Part shown: positions 25,648-38,201 of the stretch, piece after piece | Layout of the letters: each line of letters begins with the position of its first letter | Numbering within the stretch: the first letter of the stretch is position 1 | Assembly (NCBI RefSeq): GCF_002975435.1 | Contig: NZ_PCPT01000003.1 | Coordinates: 1 to 64,000, forward strand | Origin: Arthrobacter sp. MYb227 | Lineage (GTDB): Bacteria > Actinomycetota > Actinomycetes > Actinomycetales > Micrococcaceae | Direction: 5' to 3' | DNA: 64,000 nucleotides | The notes under the pieces: model-generated | Databases searched by the model: none | The model's input: the letters and a program-made list of their open reading frames with translations, nothing else | Told to the model about the DNA's origin: nothing | Translations under genes and position numbers: made by a program

Positions 25648-28530
25648 GTGGCTACTTCTCGCTCTCTTGAAATCGACCGTCCGCACGACCTGACCCGGCT
25701 GGTGGTCAAGGGAGCGCGTGAGCATAATCTACGCAATGTCGACCTTGACCTACCCCGCGACGCAATGATCGTCTTTACCGGTCTTTCGGGATCCGGTAAA
25801 TCATCGTTGGCGTTTGACACGATCTTTGCCGAAGGGCAGCGACGTTACGTCGAATCCCTCTCCGCCTATGCGCGTCAGTTCCTGGGTCAGGTAGACAAGC
25901 CCGATGTTGACTTCATTGAGGGGCTTTCCCCGGCGGTCTCCATTGACCAGAAGTCAACCTCGAAAAACCCGCGCTCAACGGTGGGTACCATCACCGAGAT
26001 TTACGATTACATGCGCTTGCTTTGGGCCCGCGTTGGACGTCCGTACTGTCCGGTTTGTGGCGAGGCGGTTACCAAGCAGACCCCGCAACAGATCGTTGAC
26101 CAACTACTCGAACTTGAGACCAAGACCCGCTTCCAGGTTCTGGCCCCCGTAGTACGAGGACGTAAGGGCGAATTCGTTGACTTGTTCAAGGAACTGAGCG
26201 CCAAGGGCTACTCCCGTGCCCGGGTCGATGGCGAAACCATCCAGCTCTCGGATCCGCCCAAGCTGGGCAAACAGTTCAAGCACACCATCGAGGTCGTGGT
26301 TGACCGCTTGGTCATCAATGACACGGTGCGCCAGCGCCTGACCGACTCGATCGAAACAGCACTCGGGCTGGCCGAGGGCCGCGTGCTGATCGACTTTGTT
26401 GATCTAGATCCGGAAGATGACGGACGCGTCCGCGCCTTTTCCGAACACCTCGCATGCCCCAACGAGCATCCGTTGGCCATTGACGAGATTGAACCGCGTT
26501 CCTTCTCCTTCAATAATCCCTTCGGTGCCTGCCCCGCCTGTAGCGGTATTGGTACACGTCTCGAGGTCGATGAAGATCTGATCATTCCCGATGTGCAGAT
26601 GCCGCTGGGACAGGGCGCCATCGCGCCATGGTCGCTTGGCGTTGCCACCAGCGAATACTGGAACCGTTTGCTCGAAGGTCTGGGCAATGAAATGGACTTC
26701 ACCCTCGAAACCCCCTGGGAAAAGCTCCCGGCTGTTGCCCGCACCGCAATCCTGCACGGCAAGGACCACAAGGTTGTTGTCCAGTACAAGAACCGGTTTG
26801 GACGCGAACGCAAATACTCAACAGGGTTTGAGGGCGTAGTCCAATACATTCACCGCAAGCACATGGAAACCGAATCCGATCACGCACGTGATAGGTACGA
26901 GGAATATATGCGCCAAATCCCATGCCCCGAGTGCAATGGTGCTCGACTGAACTCGGCATCGCTCTCGGTGCTGATCAATGGCAAATCCATCGCGGCCGTC
27001 TCTGCGATGCCGATGCGTGAATGCTCCGAATTCCTCGAAAACTTGGTGCTCACGGGTCGTGAAGCCCAGATCGCCAATCAGGTGCTGAAGGAAATCCAGG
27101 CACGCCTGCGCTTCCTACTAGATGTTGGACTGGAATACCTGAACCTCGAACGCGCCGCGGGAACGCTTTCCGGTGGCGAGGCTCAGCGTATCCGTTTGGC
27201 AACCCAGATCGGCTCCGGCCTCGTAGGTGTGCTCTATGTGCTCGATGAGCCCTCGATTGGTTTGCACCAACGCGATAACCGGCGCCTCATTGAAACCCTC
27301 ACGCGACTCCGCTCGCTGGGCAACACACTGATCGTCGTTGAACACGATGAAGACACCATTGCCGAAGCCGACTGGATCGTCGACATTGGGCCCGGAGCCG
27401 GCGAACACGGCGGAGAGGTCGTCCACTCGGGATCCTTAGAAGATCTAAAAAAGAACACTCGCTCCATTACCGGTGATTACCTTTCGGGTCGTAGGAAGAT
27501 TGAGATTCCTGCCAAGCGCCGCAAGATCGACAAAAAGCGTGAGGTCAAGGTCGTAGGGGCACGCGAAAATAACCTTGAGGACGTCACTGCACGCTTCCCA
27601 CTGGGTGTCTTGACGGCAGTGACGGGTGTTTCCGGCTCCGGTAAGTCAACGCTCGTCAACGACGTGCTCTACAAGGTGCTTGCCAATAAGCTCAATGGCG
27701 CCAAGCAGGTCCCGGGACGGCATACCCGTGTTGAGGGCCTTGAGCACCTTGACAAGGTTATTCACGTTGACCAGTCACCCATTGGGCGTACCCCACGCTC
27801 AAACCCGGCAACCTACACCGGTGTTTTTGACCACATTCGCAAGCTCTTTGCGGAGACCAATGAAGCAAAGGTGCGTGGCTATTTGCCGGGTCGTTTCTCC
27901 TTCAACGTCAAGGGCGGGCGCTGCGAATCCTGCTCGGGCGATGGCACGTTGAAGATCGAAATGAACTTCCTGCCCGATGTCTATGTACCCTGCGAGGTCT
28001 GCCACGGGGCACGCTACAACCGCGAAACACTTGAGGTTCACTACAAGGGCAAATCCATTGCCGACGTGCTGAATATGCCTATCGAAGAAGGTGCCGAATT
28101 CTTCGCTGCCTTCACCCCGATCGCCCGCCACCTGCGCACACTGGTGGATGTCGGACTGGGTTACGTGCGCCTAGGACAGGCTTCAACCACGCTCTCGGGC
28201 GGTGAAGCGCAACGTGTCAAGCTTGCCGCCGAGCTGCAGAAGCGCTCAAACGGCCGCTCCATCTACGTGCTCGACGAGCCCACCACTGGCCTGCACTTCG
28301 AAGACATTCGCAAGCTGCTGCTGGTCCTGCAGGGACTTGTCGATAAGGGCAATACGGTGATCACCATCGAACACAACCTCGATGTGATCAAGTCGGCCGA
28401 CTGGGTGATCGACCTGGGCCCCGAGGGCGGAAGTGGCGGTGGGGAAATCATTGCCACAGGTACCCCGGAACAGGTTGCCAAGGTCGAGGGTAGCTACACC
28501 GGAAAGTTCCTCGCTCCACTGCTGGGATAG
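25648..28530 (+). CDS. uvrA: excinuclease ABC subunit A
   Basis: UvrA is the damage-sensing ATPase dimer of nucleotide excision repair. The 960-residue protein has two ABC modules: Walker [15 protein letters not shown] (about residue 47) and [13 protein letters not shown] (about 658), with signatures [14 protein letters not shown] and [14 protein letters not shown]. Zinc modules are CPN...CPACSG (about 275-300) and CESCSGDG...CEVCHG (about 755-785). Full length. The GTG start lies six bases after TAGCAT (25636-25641), so a leaderless message is likely, beneath a LexA-like box. It is monocistronic: a stem-loop and a new start follow. Confidence 0.97.
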   Translation: MATSRSLEIDRPHDLTRLVVKGAREHNLRNVDLDLPRDAMIVFTGLSGSGKSSLAFDTIFAEGQRRYVESLSAYARQFLGQVDKPDVDFIEGLSPAVSIDQKSTSKNPRSTVGTITEIYDYMRLLWARVGRPYCPVCGEAVTKQTPQQIVDQLLELETKTRFQVLAPVVRGRKGEFVDLFKELSAKGYSRARVDGETIQLSDPPKLGKQFKHTIEVVVDRLVINDTVRQRLTDSIETALGLAEGRVLIDFVDLDPEDDGRVRAFSEHLACPNEHPLAIDEIEPRSFSFNNPFGACPACSGIGTRLEVDEDLIIPDVQMPLGQGAIAPWSLGVATSEYWNRLLEGLGNEMDFTLETPWEKLPAVARTAILHGKDHKVVVQYKNRFGRERKYSTGFEGVVQYIHRKHMETESDHARDRYEEYMRQIPCPECNGARLNSASLSVLINGKSIAAVSAMPMRECSEFLENLVLTGREAQIANQVLKEIQARLRFLLDVGLEYLNLERAAGTLSGGEAQRIRLATQIGSGLVGVLYVLDEPSIGLHQRDNRRLIETLTRLRSLGNTLIVVEHDEDTIAEADWIVDIGPGAGEHGGEVVHSGSLEDLKKNTRSITGDYLSGRRKIEIPAKRRKIDKKREVKVVGARENNLEDVTARFPLGVLTAVTGVSGSGKSTLVNDVLYKVLANKLNGAKQVPGRHTRVEGLEHLDKVIHVDQSPIGRTPRSNPATYTGVFDHIRKLFAETNEAKVRGYLPGRFSFNVKGGRCESCSGDGTLKIEMNFLPDVYVPCEVCHGARYNRETLEVHYKGKSIADVLNMPIEEGAEFFAAFTPIARHLRTLVDVGLGYVRLGQASTTLSGGEAQRVKLAAELQKRSNGRSIYVLDEPTTGLHFEDIRKLLLVLQGLVDKGNTVITIEHNLDVIKSADWVIDLGPEGGSGGGEIIATGTPEQVAKVEGSYTGKFLAPLLG

Positions 28531-28537
28531 CCGATTT

Positions 28538-28577
28538 CGTCGTGCAAGTATGCCGTTTAGCGCATACTTGTACGACG
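28538..28577. terminator. 16-bp stem-loop after uvrA
   Basis: CGTCGTGCAAGTATGC (28538-28553) and GCATACTTGTACGACG (28562-28577) pair over 16 positions with one mismatch around an eight-base loop, eight bases after the uvrA stop. No U-tract follows, so termination is plausible but not certain. Confidence 0.45.
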
Positions 28578-28610
28578 AATACTCCCAGTTCATGCGAGAA
28601 TACGACAGTG

Positions 28611-29333
28611 ATGATTGCTCCCTCCGCCGTATTGCTTGACCTCGATGGAACCCTTGTGGATCCGGCCGGGGCCATCACCTCGGGAATCCGCCACGCGCTT
28701 AGCCTCGCGAACATACCGGACCCGGGTGAAGACAAGCTTCGTTCCCTCATTGGCCCGCCGCTGACCCTCGGACTTGCCGAGATCGATGGCGTGCAGCCAC
28801 ACCATATCGAAAAGCTGATTGCCGACTACCGTGCGGTATATTCGGCCACCGGCATGGCCGATTCTTGTCCCTACCCCGGGATCCCCGAAGTTCTGGCCGC
28901 GCTCCGCGCCGCAGGCATGAAGCTCTATGTAGCAACCGCAAAACCCACGCATCTTGCCCGCGAACTACTTGAGGTTCAGGGACTCAGCGATGCCGTGGAC
29001 GGCGTGTTTGGCAATGCCGATGAAGGCAATGGAACCTCATCGTCCAAGGCACACATCGTTGCGGCAGTGCTAGAAACCCACGGGTTAGCCGCCGATGAAT
29101 GCGTCATGGTCGGGGACCGGCTCTATGACATCGAGGCGGCACACCAGAATAATATGGCCTCCATTGGAGCCGACTGGGGTTTTGCCCTGGACGGTGAGCT
29201 GGACGCCGCCGGAGTCGGTGCCCACGCCCAAGACCCGGCAGAGTTGGCCGGGTTACTGCTTGGCAGCCACACGGCCGAAGCAATTCGTCAACAAATCTTA
29301 GAAACACTCACGGAAGGAGCGCGCGCCAAGTGA
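28611..29333 (+). CDS. HAD-family phosphatase, phosphoglycolate phosphatase-like
   Basis: A 240-residue haloacid dehalogenase hydrolase with DLDGTLVD (residues 10-17; first Asp is the nucleophile), the Thr of VATAKPTHLA, the Lys in SSSKAHIV and the acidic GDRLYDIEAA. The helical cap between motifs I and II fits the Gph/PGP group that dephosphorylates 2-phosphoglycolate or similar small phosphates. A GTG immediately before the ATG (28608) is an alternative start. It overlaps plsC by four bases (GTGA), so both come from one message. Confidence 0.82.
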   Translation: MIAPSAVLLDLDGTLVDPAGAITSGIRHALSLANIPDPGEDKLRSLIGPPLTLGLAEIDGVQPHHIEKLIADYRAVYSATGMADSCPYPGIPEVLAALRAAGMKLYVATAKPTHLARELLEVQGLSDAVDGVFGNADEGNGTSSSKAHIVAAVLETHGLAADECVMVGDRLYDIEAAHQNNMASIGADWGFALDGELDAAGVGAHAQDPAELAGLLLGSHTAEAIRQQILETLTEGARAK

Positions 29334-29998
29334 GCCTTTATACAATGACCCGCTCCTCAATTCGCGGCATGCTTAAGGGTCTTTGCCGCCCGACCGTCAC
29401 CGGGCTGGAAAATGTTCCACGCACCGGGCCGGTCATTATCGCCTCAAACCACCTCTCATTCCTTGACTCCATCATCATCCAGGCACTGACCCCACGTGAT
29501 GTGGCATTCTTCGCCAAGGCCGAGTACTTCACAACCCCAGGAGTCAAAGGAAAGGTCATGAAGACCTTCTTCGAATCCGTGGGTTCTATCCCGGTGCAAC
29601 GCGGAGAGCAGGCCGCCTCGGTTGCCGCACTTGAATCGCTCGTTGACATTCTTGAGGCCGGCGGTGGCATCGGCATCTACCCGGAGGGCACCCGCTCGCG
29701 TGATGGTAAGCTCTACCGCGGCCGCACCGGCGTGGGCTGGTTGGCACTGACCACTGGCGCACCGGTGGTACCGGTAGGCCTGATTGGCACCGAAAATCTG
29801 CAGCCTGCAGGCAAGAACACTATCAAGCCACACCATTTCACGCTGGCCTTTGGTAAGCCACTGCAATTTGAGCACCTAGGCCGCAAACATCCGCTTCCGC
29901 AGCGCCGTGCCGCAACCGACCAAATTGTCGATGCCATTGCCGAACTCAGTGGTCAGGAACGCGTAGACGCCTACAACCAGGCGCCCGTCATCGAATAG
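29330..29998 (+). CDS. plsC: 1-acyl-sn-glycerol-3-phosphate acyltransferase (PlsC family)
   Basis: A 222-residue acyltransferase that should convert lysophosphatidate to phosphatidate. Catalytic NHLSFLD (HX4D, about residues 41-47) and the substrate-binding YPEGTRSRDGKLYRG (about 116-130) are both present. Length and simplicity fit PlsC-like proteins; several paralogues usually exist in actinobacteria, so the symbol is a family label. The start codon is GTG within the stop of the HAD gene. Confidence 0.85.
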   Translation: MSLYTMTRSSIRGMLKGLCRPTVTGLENVPRTGPVIIASNHLSFLDSIIIQALTPRDVAFFAKAEYFTTPGVKGKVMKTFFESVGSIPVQRGEQAASVAALESLVDILEAGGGIGIYPEGTRSRDGKLYRGRTGVGWLALTTGAPVVPVGLIGTENLQPAGKNTIKPHHFTLAFGKPLQFEHLGRKHPLPQRRAATDQIVDAIAELSGQERVDAYNQAPVIE

Positions 29999-30031
29999 CC
30001 ACCGGCAGCAATCCGTAGGGAGGGAGTTTTT

Positions 30032-31993
30032 GTGGCAGATCCAAAAAGCTACAGGCCGCAGACCGGGGATATCCCACTAAACCCTGGTGTGTACCGCTTC
30101 CGTGATGAAACGGGGCGGGTCATCTACGTCGGCAAGGCCAAGGTGCTGCGCTCCCGACTAAATTCCTACTTTGCCAACCCCGCAACGCTCACCCCCAAGA
30201 CTCACACCATGGTGCACACCGCGGTCTCCGTGGAATGGACGGTTGTCGGCTCGGAGCTCGAGGCGCTGCAACTCGAGTACACCTGGATCAAGGAATACAA
30301 CCCGCGCTTCAACATCGTCTTCCGTGACGATAAGACCTACCCATACCTTGCTGTCACCATGGGGGAGAAATACCCGCGCGCGTTGGTCATGCGCGGAGAT
30401 AAGCGCAAGGACACCAAGTACTTTGGCCCGTTCTACCCGGCCAAAGCCATCCGCGAAACCCTCGACACACTGCTACGCGTTTTCCCGGTGCGCAGCTGCT
30501 CCGCAGGAGTGTTCAACCGGGCCCAGTCTTCCGGGCGGCCCTGTCTGCTGGGCTATATCGACAAGTGCGCAGCCCCCTGTGTGGGCCGCATCAGCCCGGA
30601 GGATCATAAACAACTCGCGGCCGACCTGTGCCAATTCATGGGTGGAGAAGGCACCCGGTTTATTAAAGAACTCGAAACCAAGATGGCCGGTGCCGTTGCG
30701 GAACTCGAATATGAGCAAGCGGCCCGCTACCGCGACGACATTGCCGCACTACGCAGGGTCTTTGAACGCAATGCAGTGGTGTTGGCCGATGACACCGAGG
30801 CAGATATCTTCGCGGTGCATGAGGACGAACTCGAGGCAGCGGTGCAGGTCTTCCATGTGCGCAACGGACGGATCCGCGGTCAGCGCGGTTGGGTCGTGGA
30901 AAAGGTCGAGGACTCAACCCCCGAAGAATTCATCGAACACCTGCTCACTCAGGTCTATGGTGAATCCGCCGGAGACGATCGGATCCCACGCGAGGTGCTG
31001 GTCCCGGTGCTCCCGGAAAATGTCGACGAGCTCTCAACGTGGCTGCACGAGCGCCGCGGTTCGGCCGTCTCGCTGCGCGTGGCACAGCGCGGGGATAAGG
31101 CAACGTTGGCCGAAACCGTGCGTGAAAATGCCGAACAATCCCTGCGCCTGCACAAGTCCCGACGCGCCGGGGACCTGACCACCCGCTCGGCCTCGCTGCA
31201 GGAATTGCAGGACGCTCTGGGACTGCCCTCCCCGCTGCTGCGCATCGAATGCTACGACGCCTCGCATACTCAGGGCACCAACGTGGTGGCCTCCATGGTG
31301 GTCTTCGAGGACGGACTGCCAAAAAAGGCCGACTACCGCAAATTTTCAATCACCGGTGAGGCTGCGCGCGATGACACAGCTTCAATGTATGACGTGATCT
31401 CCCGCCGCTTCAAGAACTACCTTGAAGAATCCGAAAACATGGTGCCGATGGTCTCCGGGGAAATTGACATTTCCGATGCGGCGGAAAAGGCCCCGAGCCG
31501 ACGGTTTGCCTACCCGCCCTCGCTGGTCATCGTCGATGGTGGCCCACCGCAGGTTGATGCAGCAACCCGCGCACTGAGCGATTTGGGGATCGACGATATT
31601 TACGTGGTGGGCCTGGCCAAGCGACTCGAGGAGCTCTGGTTACCGGATGATGAATTCCCGGTGATCCTGCCACGCGCCTCGCATGCGCTCTACTTGGTGC
31701 AGCGATTGCGAGACGAGGCGCACCGCTTTGCCATTACCTTCCACCGCAAGAAGCGCTCGGCGTCCATGATGACCTCGGTACTCGATGAAATCCCCGGACT
31801 GGGTCCGGCCAAGCGCGAGGCGCTACGTAAACATTTCTCCTCAATGAAAAAGATGCGCGCCGCAACCATCGAGGAGCTCACCGAGGTTCCCGGCGTGGGC
31901 CCGGTGCTTGCGCAGAACATCCACGAGTCCCTTGCGAAGTTGGCAGATACTAAGCCAGCTGTGAATATGACCACCGGAGAGGTGCTTGACTAG
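30032..31993 (+). CDS. uvrC: excinuclease ABC subunit C
   Basis: UvrC makes both incisions in nucleotide excision repair. The 653-residue protein carries the GIY-YIG nuclease (PGVYRFRDETGRVIYVGKAK, about residues 16-35), a UVR motif that binds UvrB (about 210-245), the RNase H-like domain with CYDASHTQG (about 408-416) and IVDGGPPQV (about 503-511), and a C-terminal helix-hairpin-helix pair (IPGLGPAKRE, VPGVGPVLAQ). The GTG start follows GGGAGGGAG, one of the better ribosome-binding sites of the window. It leads the conserved uvrC-rapZ-yvcK-whiA series. Confidence 0.97.
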   Translation: MADPKSYRPQTGDIPLNPGVYRFRDETGRVIYVGKAKVLRSRLNSYFANPATLTPKTHTMVHTAVSVEWTVVGSELEALQLEYTWIKEYNPRFNIVFRDDKTYPYLAVTMGEKYPRALVMRGDKRKDTKYFGPFYPAKAIRETLDTLLRVFPVRSCSAGVFNRAQSSGRPCLLGYIDKCAAPCVGRISPEDHKQLAADLCQFMGGEGTRFIKELETKMAGAVAELEYEQAARYRDDIAALRRVFERNAVVLADDTEADIFAVHEDELEAAVQVFHVRNGRIRGQRGWVVEKVEDSTPEEFIEHLLTQVYGESAGDDRIPREVLVPVLPENVDELSTWLHERRGSAVSLRVAQRGDKATLAETVRENAEQSLRLHKSRRAGDLTTRSASLQELQDALGLPSPLLRIECYDASHTQGTNVVASMVVFEDGLPKKADYRKFSITGEAARDDTASMYDVISRRFKNYLEESENMVPMVSGEIDISDAAEKAPSRRFAYPPSLVIVDGGPPQVDAATRALSDLGIDDIYVVGLAKRLEELWLPDDEFPVILPRASHALYLVQRLRDEAHRFAITFHRKKRSASMMTSVLDEIPGLGPAKREALRKHFSSMKKMRAATIEELTEVPGVGPVLAQNIHESLAKLADTKPAVNMTTGEVLD

Positions 31994-32028
31994 CGTCTTG
32001 AGGGCCCGAGGCGACTAGGCTAGGGGGT

Positions 32029-32922
32029 ATGACCACCGAGCTTTCTCCAGTGAAACCCCCAGAGTCCGAACTCCTGATTGTTACCGGCATGTCCGGTGCC
32101 GGTCGTACCACAGCCGCTCACGCACTTGAAGATCAGGGATGGTACGTGGTGGAGAACCTGCCACCTGCCTTGCTTGGCATGCTCACCGAGATCGTCGCGC
32201 ACTCAGGCGGGTCCATCCCCAAGCTTGCAGTGGTCATGGATGTACGTTCCAAATCGCTCTTCCCGCAACTACGCGATGCCCTGCAGTCTTTGAGCGCCGC
32301 GGGAGTTGGATACCGCATCCTCTTCCTCGATGCCGCAGATGACCTCTTGGTCCGTCGCTTTGAACAGGGCCGTCGTCCGCACCCGCTGCAGGAAGACGGT
32401 CGCATCGTCGACGGCATTAACAAGGAGCGCGAGGTGCTTACCGAACTGAAGGAAAGCGCTGAAATCGTCCTTGACACCACCGAATTCTCGGTCCACGATC
32501 TTGCCCGCTCCATCACCGAACTCTTCTCCGAGTCCGGCCCCATCGTGCTACGCCTGAACGTGATGAGCTTCGGCTTCAAATACGGGGTACCCACGGATGC
32601 CAACTACGTAGCCGATGTGCGTTTCATCCCCAACCCGCACTGGGTCCCGGAACTGCGCCCGCACACTGGCAAGGACAAACAGGTCTCCGACTACGTGCTT
32701 GAAGCCAAGGGCGCCGGCGAATTCATTGAACGCTACATCTCCTCGCTGGAACCAGTGTTCGAGGGCTACCGCCGCGAAAACAAGCATTATGCAACAATCG
32801 CCATCGGGTGCACCGGCGGCAAACACCGTTCGGTGGCCACCGCCGAGGAAATTGGGCGCCGGCTGGCCCAGCTGCCAAGCGTGACGGTAAACGTCACCCA
32901 CCGCGATCTGGGCCGCGAGTAG
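32029..32922 (+). CDS. rapZ: RNase adapter protein RapZ (nucleotide-binding)
   Basis: A 297-residue protein with an N-terminal P-loop [14 protein letters not shown] (about residues 22-35) and the C-terminal RapZ signature ([35 protein letters not shown]). In E. coli RapZ senses glucosamine-6-phosphate and directs sRNA decay; in actinobacteria that circuit is absent and the role is less clear. TAGGCT (32016-32021) ends seven bases before the ATG, a leaderless promoter despite the close uvrC stop. yvcK follows nine bases later. Confidence 0.93.
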   Translation: MTTELSPVKPPESELLIVTGMSGAGRTTAAHALEDQGWYVVENLPPALLGMLTEIVAHSGGSIPKLAVVMDVRSKSLFPQLRDALQSLSAAGVGYRILFLDAADDLLVRRFEQGRRPHPLQEDGRIVDGINKEREVLTELKESAEIVLDTTEFSVHDLARSITELFSESGPIVLRLNVMSFGFKYGVPTDANYVADVRFIPNPHWVPELRPHTGKDKQVSDYVLEAKGAGEFIERYISSLEPVFEGYRRENKHYATIAIGCTGGKHRSVATAEEIGRRLAQLPSVTVNVTHRDLGRE

Positions 32923-32931
32923 TATCGGCTC

Positions 32932-33972
32932 ATGGCTTTTTTCACCGGTCCCATTCCCATCCAGCCACCCTCCCGATCGACCGAGGATAACAAGCTGGTA
33001 CGTGTTGTTGCGCTCGGCGGAGGTCACGGGCTTTCCGCGTCACTTTCGGCGCTGCGCCGACTGACCACCGACTTGACGGCAATTGTTACGGTTGCCGACG
33101 ATGGGGGGTCTTCCGGGCGGCTACGCGAAGAGCTCGGAGTTATCCCACCCGGAGATTTACGTATGGCGCTTGCCGCCTTGTGTGATGATACCGACTGGGG
33201 GCGGACCTGGCGCGATGTCATGCAGCACCGTTTTACCTCGGACCCGGACTCGGCGCAAAGCCTTGACCAGCACGCCGTGGGAAACCTGCTTATTGTGGCG
33301 CTCTGGGAACTGCTCAAGGATCCGGTCGCGGGTTTGCGCTGGGCCGGGGCACTGCTGGGGGCGCGCGGCCAGGTACTGCCTATGAGCACGGTCCCGCTGA
33401 CAATTACCGGAGACGTGCTCGAGGACACCGGAGCCGAAGGGTTGCGCCGACGGCACATCAGCGGGCAGGCGAAACTCGCAACGGCGGGGGAGCGTGGACT
33501 TGTCTCAAATGTGCGCCTCGAACCTGCCGATGCACCTGCCTGCATCGAAGCCCTCGAAGCCATTGAACTTGCCGATTGGGTGGTACTAGGTCCAGGTTCC
33601 TGGTACACCTCGGTACTGCCGCATTTGCTCTTGCCAGAAATGCTCCAAGCATTGGAATCAACAACCGCACGCACCCTGCTGACCATGAATCTGGCCACAG
33701 ACACCGGTGAGACGGTGGGTATGGATGCCGCGGCACATTTGGATGTCATTTCACGTTACGCTCCTGACCTGCGCATTGACGCGGTTTTAGCGGATCCTTC
33801 AATGGTTTCGGATCATGAGAGTTTTACCCGTGCGGCGGCGAAACTAGGCGCCCGCACGTTTTTCGGTAAAGTAGGGGTTGGTTCAGGGCGCGCGGTCCAC
33901 GATCCACTGCGACTAGCCGCCGCATACCACGACGTTTTTACTACGTTTGATACAGACGAGCCCAGCAGTTAG
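32932..33972 (+). CDS. yvcK: gluconeogenesis factor YvcK/CuvA (CofD-like)
   Basis: A 346-residue protein of the YvcK/YbhK family. The nucleotide-sugar-binding N-terminus is [17 protein letters not shown] (about residues 25-41), followed by [16 protein letters not shown] (about 54-69); [13 protein letters not shown] and [14 protein letters not shown] are further conserved blocks. It binds UDP-GlcNAc-type ligands in relatives and supports growth on gluconeogenic carbon sources and cell-wall synthesis. TAGTAT (32920-32925) lies six bases before the ATG. It sits between rapZ and whiA, the canonical order. Confidence 0.93.
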   Translation: MAFFTGPIPIQPPSRSTEDNKLVRVVALGGGHGLSASLSALRRLTTDLTAIVTVADDGGSSGRLREELGVIPPGDLRMALAALCDDTDWGRTWRDVMQHRFTSDPDSAQSLDQHAVGNLLIVALWELLKDPVAGLRWAGALLGARGQVLPMSTVPLTITGDVLEDTGAEGLRRRHISGQAKLATAGERGLVSNVRLEPADAPACIEALEAIELADWVVLGPGSWYTSVLPHLLLPEMLQALESTTARTLLTMNLATDTGETVGMDAAAHLDVISRYAPDLRIDAVLADPSMVSDHESFTRAAAKLGARTFFGKVGVGSGRAVHDPLRLAAAYHDVFTTFDTDEPSS

Positions 33973-33982
33973 GAAACAATCC

Positions 33983-34963
33983 ATGGCACTGACGGCTTCC
34001 GTCAAGGATGAGCTGTCCCGCCTTGAAATTCGGAAATCATCCGAGCGCAAGGCAGAAGTATCCACCATGCTGCGTTTCTGCGGCGGACTTCACATCATCT
34101 CTGGACGCATTGTCATCGAGGCCGAGGTAGACCTCGCCTCCACGGCGCGCCGCTTGCGCGCCGCCATCGCCGAAGTTTACGGTCACTCCTCGGAAATCCT
34201 TGTGGTTTCCGGCGGGGGACTACGACGCGGCAACCGCTACGTGGTGCGTGTGGTGCGCGACGGCGAGGCCTTGGCCCGCCAGACCGGACTACTCGACGGC
34301 CGCGGCCGACCCGTACGCGGCCTACCCTCCGTGATCGTCAACGGCTCAACGGCAGACGCCGAGGCCGTCTGGCGCGGAGCCTTCCTCTCGCACGGTTCAC
34401 TGACCGAACCCGGACGATCCTCCGCCCTGGAAATCACCTGCCCGGGACCGGAATCGGCGCTCGCACTGGTGGGTGCCGCCAGGCGTTTAGGCCTAGTTGC
34501 CAAGGCGCGCGAGGTACGTGGCGTTGACCGCGTTGTCATCCGTGACGGCGAAGCCATCGCCCAACTGCTCACCCGCATGGGAGCACACGATGCACTGATG
34601 GTCTGGGAAGAACGGCGCATGCGCAAGGAAGTACGTGCCACGGCAAACCGCCTGGCAAACTTCGATGACGCAAACCTGCGCCGCTCCGCCCAAGCAGCGG
34701 TAGCCGCAGGTGCCCGCGTTGAGCGTGCCCTAGAAATCCTTGGCGACGAGGTTCCCGAGCACCTGAAATACGCCGGTGCTCTCCGCGTGGCTCACAAGCA
34801 AGCAAGCCTTGACGAGCTGGGACGCATGGCGGATCCGGTCATGACCAAGGATGCAATTGCCGGGCGCATTCGCCGGCTTTTGGCCATGGCAGATAAGCGG
34901 GCAGTCGAATTGGGAATACCTGGCACCGAGGCCAGCGTTCCCCTAGATGTGCTGGAGAACTAG
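33983..34963 (+). CDS. whiA: DNA-binding regulator WhiA
   Basis: WhiA controls sporulation septation in Streptomyces and cell division or chromosome segregation in other Gram-positives. The 326-residue protein has a degenerate LAGLIDADG homing-endonuclease fold at the N-terminus ([22 protein letters not shown]) and a C-terminal helix-turn-helix ([22 protein letters not shown], split here over about residues 270-291). The ATG at 33983 follows AGGAAA and fits the usual [14 protein letters not shown] start; the frame extends further upstream into yvcK. It is the last gene of the rapZ-yvcK-whiA block. Confidence 0.95.
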   Translation: MALTASVKDELSRLEIRKSSERKAEVSTMLRFCGGLHIISGRIVIEAEVDLASTARRLRAAIAEVYGHSSEILVVSGGGLRRGNRYVVRVVRDGEALARQTGLLDGRGRPVRGLPSVIVNGSTADAEAVWRGAFLSHGSLTEPGRSSALEITCPGPESALALVGAARRLGLVAKAREVRGVDRVVIRDGEAIAQLLTRMGAHDALMVWEERRMRKEVRATANRLANFDDANLRRSAQAAVAAGARVERALEILGDEVPEHLKYAGALRVAHKQASLDELGRMADPVMTKDAIAGRIRRLLAMADKRAVELGIPGTEASVPLDVLEN

Positions 34964-35054
34964 TCAGCCACAGATTTTCCGCTTGAATGCGGAGATGCAG
35001 TACCCACGATTAATGCATCTAAGTTTTGGGTGCATACGAGAATGAGGAGTCATT

Positions 35055-35684
35055 TTGGCTATTTATACTTTGCCTGAGCTGCAGTACGATTACGCGGCGT
35101 TGGAGCCGAATATTTCGGCGCGGATTATGGAGTTGCATCACTCTAAGCACCATGCTGCGTATGTTGCTGGGGCGAATACTGCGTTGGAGCAGTTGGCCGA
35201 GGCTCGTGAGAAGGGCGAATTTGGGAACATCCCGAAGCTGTCCAAGGATTTGGCGTTCCACTTGGGTGGTCACACCAACCACTCGATTTTCTGGAACAAC
35301 TTGTCTCCCGAGGGTGGGGATAAGCCGGAGGGTGAGTTGGCTGCGGCGATCGATGACGCGTTTGGTTCTTTTGATGCTTTCCGTGCGCACTTCACCGCTG
35401 CTGCGATGAGTTTGCAGGGTTCGGGTTGGGCTTTGCTTGGTTTTGAGGGCTTGGGTGGCCAGTTGGTCATCGAGCAGCTTTACGATCAGCAGGGTAATGT
35501 TCCGGTGGCGACGACTCCGTTGTTGATGCTTGATATGTGGGAGCACGCGTTCTACTTGGATTATGTGAACGTGAAGGCCGATTATGTGAAGGCTTTTTGG
35601 AACATTGTGAACTGGGCCGATGTTTCGGCTCGTTTTGAGGCTGCTCGTGCCGGTGCAAAGACTTTGATCGTCCCCGGTAAGTAA
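35055..35684 (+). CDS. sodA: superoxide dismutase, Fe/Mn family
   Basis: A 209-residue SodA that dismutates superoxide. Metal ligands are His in [13 protein letters not shown] (about 28), His in [10 protein letters not shown] (about 76), and Asp and His in [15 protein letters not shown] (about 160-164). The residue corresponding to position 145 of the M. tuberculosis enzyme is Gln (YDQQGN), as in Mn-type enzymes, rather than His of the mycobacterial Fe type, so manganese use is inferred. Start is a TTG with GAGGAG upstream. Codon choice differs sharply from its neighbours: Leu is almost always TTG, and Ala GCG/GCT. Confidence 0.93.
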   Translation: MAIYTLPELQYDYAALEPNISARIMELHHSKHHAAYVAGANTALEQLAEAREKGEFGNIPKLSKDLAFHLGGHTNHSIFWNNLSPEGGDKPEGELAAAIDDAFGSFDAFRAHFTAAAMSLQGSGWALLGFEGLGGQLVIEQLYDQQGNVPVATTPLLMLDMWEHAFYLDYVNVKADYVKAFWNIVNWADVSARFEAARAGAKTLIVPGK

Positions 35685-36941
<1,257 letters not shown>

Positions 36942-36968
36942 TCTCCGCGAGTCGGATAACCTAGTCTC

Positions 36969-38201
36969 ATGACTTCCCACACTCTCGACGAATTACTCGC
37001 CGACGGTGTCGCCGGGCGGTACGTTCTGGTCCGTAGTGACCTGAACGTACCGCTCGATGGCGTTACCGTCACCGACGATGGGCGTGTACGCGCCTCCATC
37101 CCCGTGGTGCAGAAACTGGCAGAAGCCGGCGCCCGCGTCATCGTGATGGCACACCTGGGCCGCCCCAAGGGCGAACCAGACCCCAAATACTCAATCGCTC
37201 CGGCAGCGACCAAGCTTGCCGCAATCTCCGGCCTCGACGTGTGTGTTGCCACCGATGTAGTGGGTGAATCGGCCAAGAGACTTGCCGAGGAACTAACCGA
37301 CGGTGCAGTGCTCGTGCTGGAAAACGTGCGCTTCGACGCCCGCGAAACCTCCAAGGACGCCACCGAACGCGCCGCGCTTGCAGCGGAATTTGCTGCCCTG
37401 GCCGGTACCAACGGTGCCTACGTGAACGATGCCTTTGGCGCCGTTCACCGCAAGCACGCATCAGTCTTTGACATTGCTGCACTGCTCCCTGCCTACCAGG
37501 GCGACCTGGTTGCCACCGAGGTCAAGGTCCTCAAGACCCTCACCGAGGCACCCAAGCGCCCCTACGTGGTGGTTTTGGGCGGCTCAAAGGTCTCCGACAA
37601 GCTTGCGGTCATCGACAACCTGTTGGGCCGGGCAGATCACCTGCTGATCGGTGGCGGCATGGCCTTCACCTTCCTCAAGGCCCAGGGCCACGAGGTTGGC
37701 GGTTCGCTGCTTGAAGAAGACCAGCTGGAAACCTGCCGCGGATACCTTTCGCGCGCCAAGGAACTAGGCTGCGACATCGTGCTGCCCACCGACGTGGTGG
37801 TTGCCTCCAAGTTTGGCGCGGATGCCGAGTACGAGGTACTGGCCGCAGATAACATCGAAGGCGGTGCCTTTGGCGCCACCGGTCTGGGCCTGGACATCGG
37901 CCCGGTCTCCGGCGAAAACTTCGCCAGCTACATCAAGAGCGCCAACACGGTGTTCTGGAATGGCCCGATGGGCGTCTTTGAGATCCCCGCCTTCGCTGGA
38001 GGCACCCGTGCCGTTGCTGGCGCTTTGGCCGAATCCGAGGCATTCAGCGTGGTTGGCGGCGGCGACTCGGCTGCCGCGGTGCGCACCCTAGGATTCCACG
38101 ACGATGACTTTGGACATATCTCAACAGGTGGCGGTGCTTCCCTTGAATACCTCGAGGGCAAGGAGCTGCCGGGCCTCACGGCCCTGGAAGGAAACGCATG
38201 A
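36969..38201 (+). CDS. pgk: phosphoglycerate kinase
   Basis: Transfers the acyl phosphate of 1,3-bisphosphoglycerate to ADP. The 410-residue protein shows [10 protein letters not shown] (about residues 22-31), the MAHLGRPKG segment (about 60), the hinge and nucleotide-binding [12 protein letters not shown] (about 203) and GGGDSAAAV near the C-terminus. Separated from gap by 27 bases; TAACCT (36957-36962) stands six bases before the ATG, so a second, leaderless promoter may add to read-through from gap. Overlaps tpiA by four bases. Confidence 0.97.
   Translation: MTSHTLDELLADGVAGRYVLVRSDLNVPLDGVTVTDDGRVRASIPVVQKLAEAGARVIVMAHLGRPKGEPDPKYSIAPAATKLAAISGLDVCVATDVVGESAKRLAEELTDGAVLVLENVRFDARETSKDATERAALAAEFAALAGTNGAYVNDAFGAVHRKHASVFDIAALLPAYQGDLVATEVKVLKTLTEAPKRPYVVVLGGSKVSDKLAVIDNLLGRADHLLIGGGMAFTFLKAQGHEVGGSLLEEDQLETCRGYLSRAKELGCDIVLPTDVVVASKFGADAEYEVLAADNIEGGAFGATGLGLDIGPVSGENFASYIKSANTVFWNGPMGVFEIPAFAGGTRAVAGALAESEAFSVVGGGDSAAAVRTLGFHDDDFGHISTGGGASLEYLEGKELPGLTALEGNA

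Noticed and set aside
30171-31178. 335-codon frame on the same strand within uvrC
   Set aside because: Arg/Ser/Pro-rich alternate frame; uvrC carries the GIY-YIG, UVR and HhH motifs.
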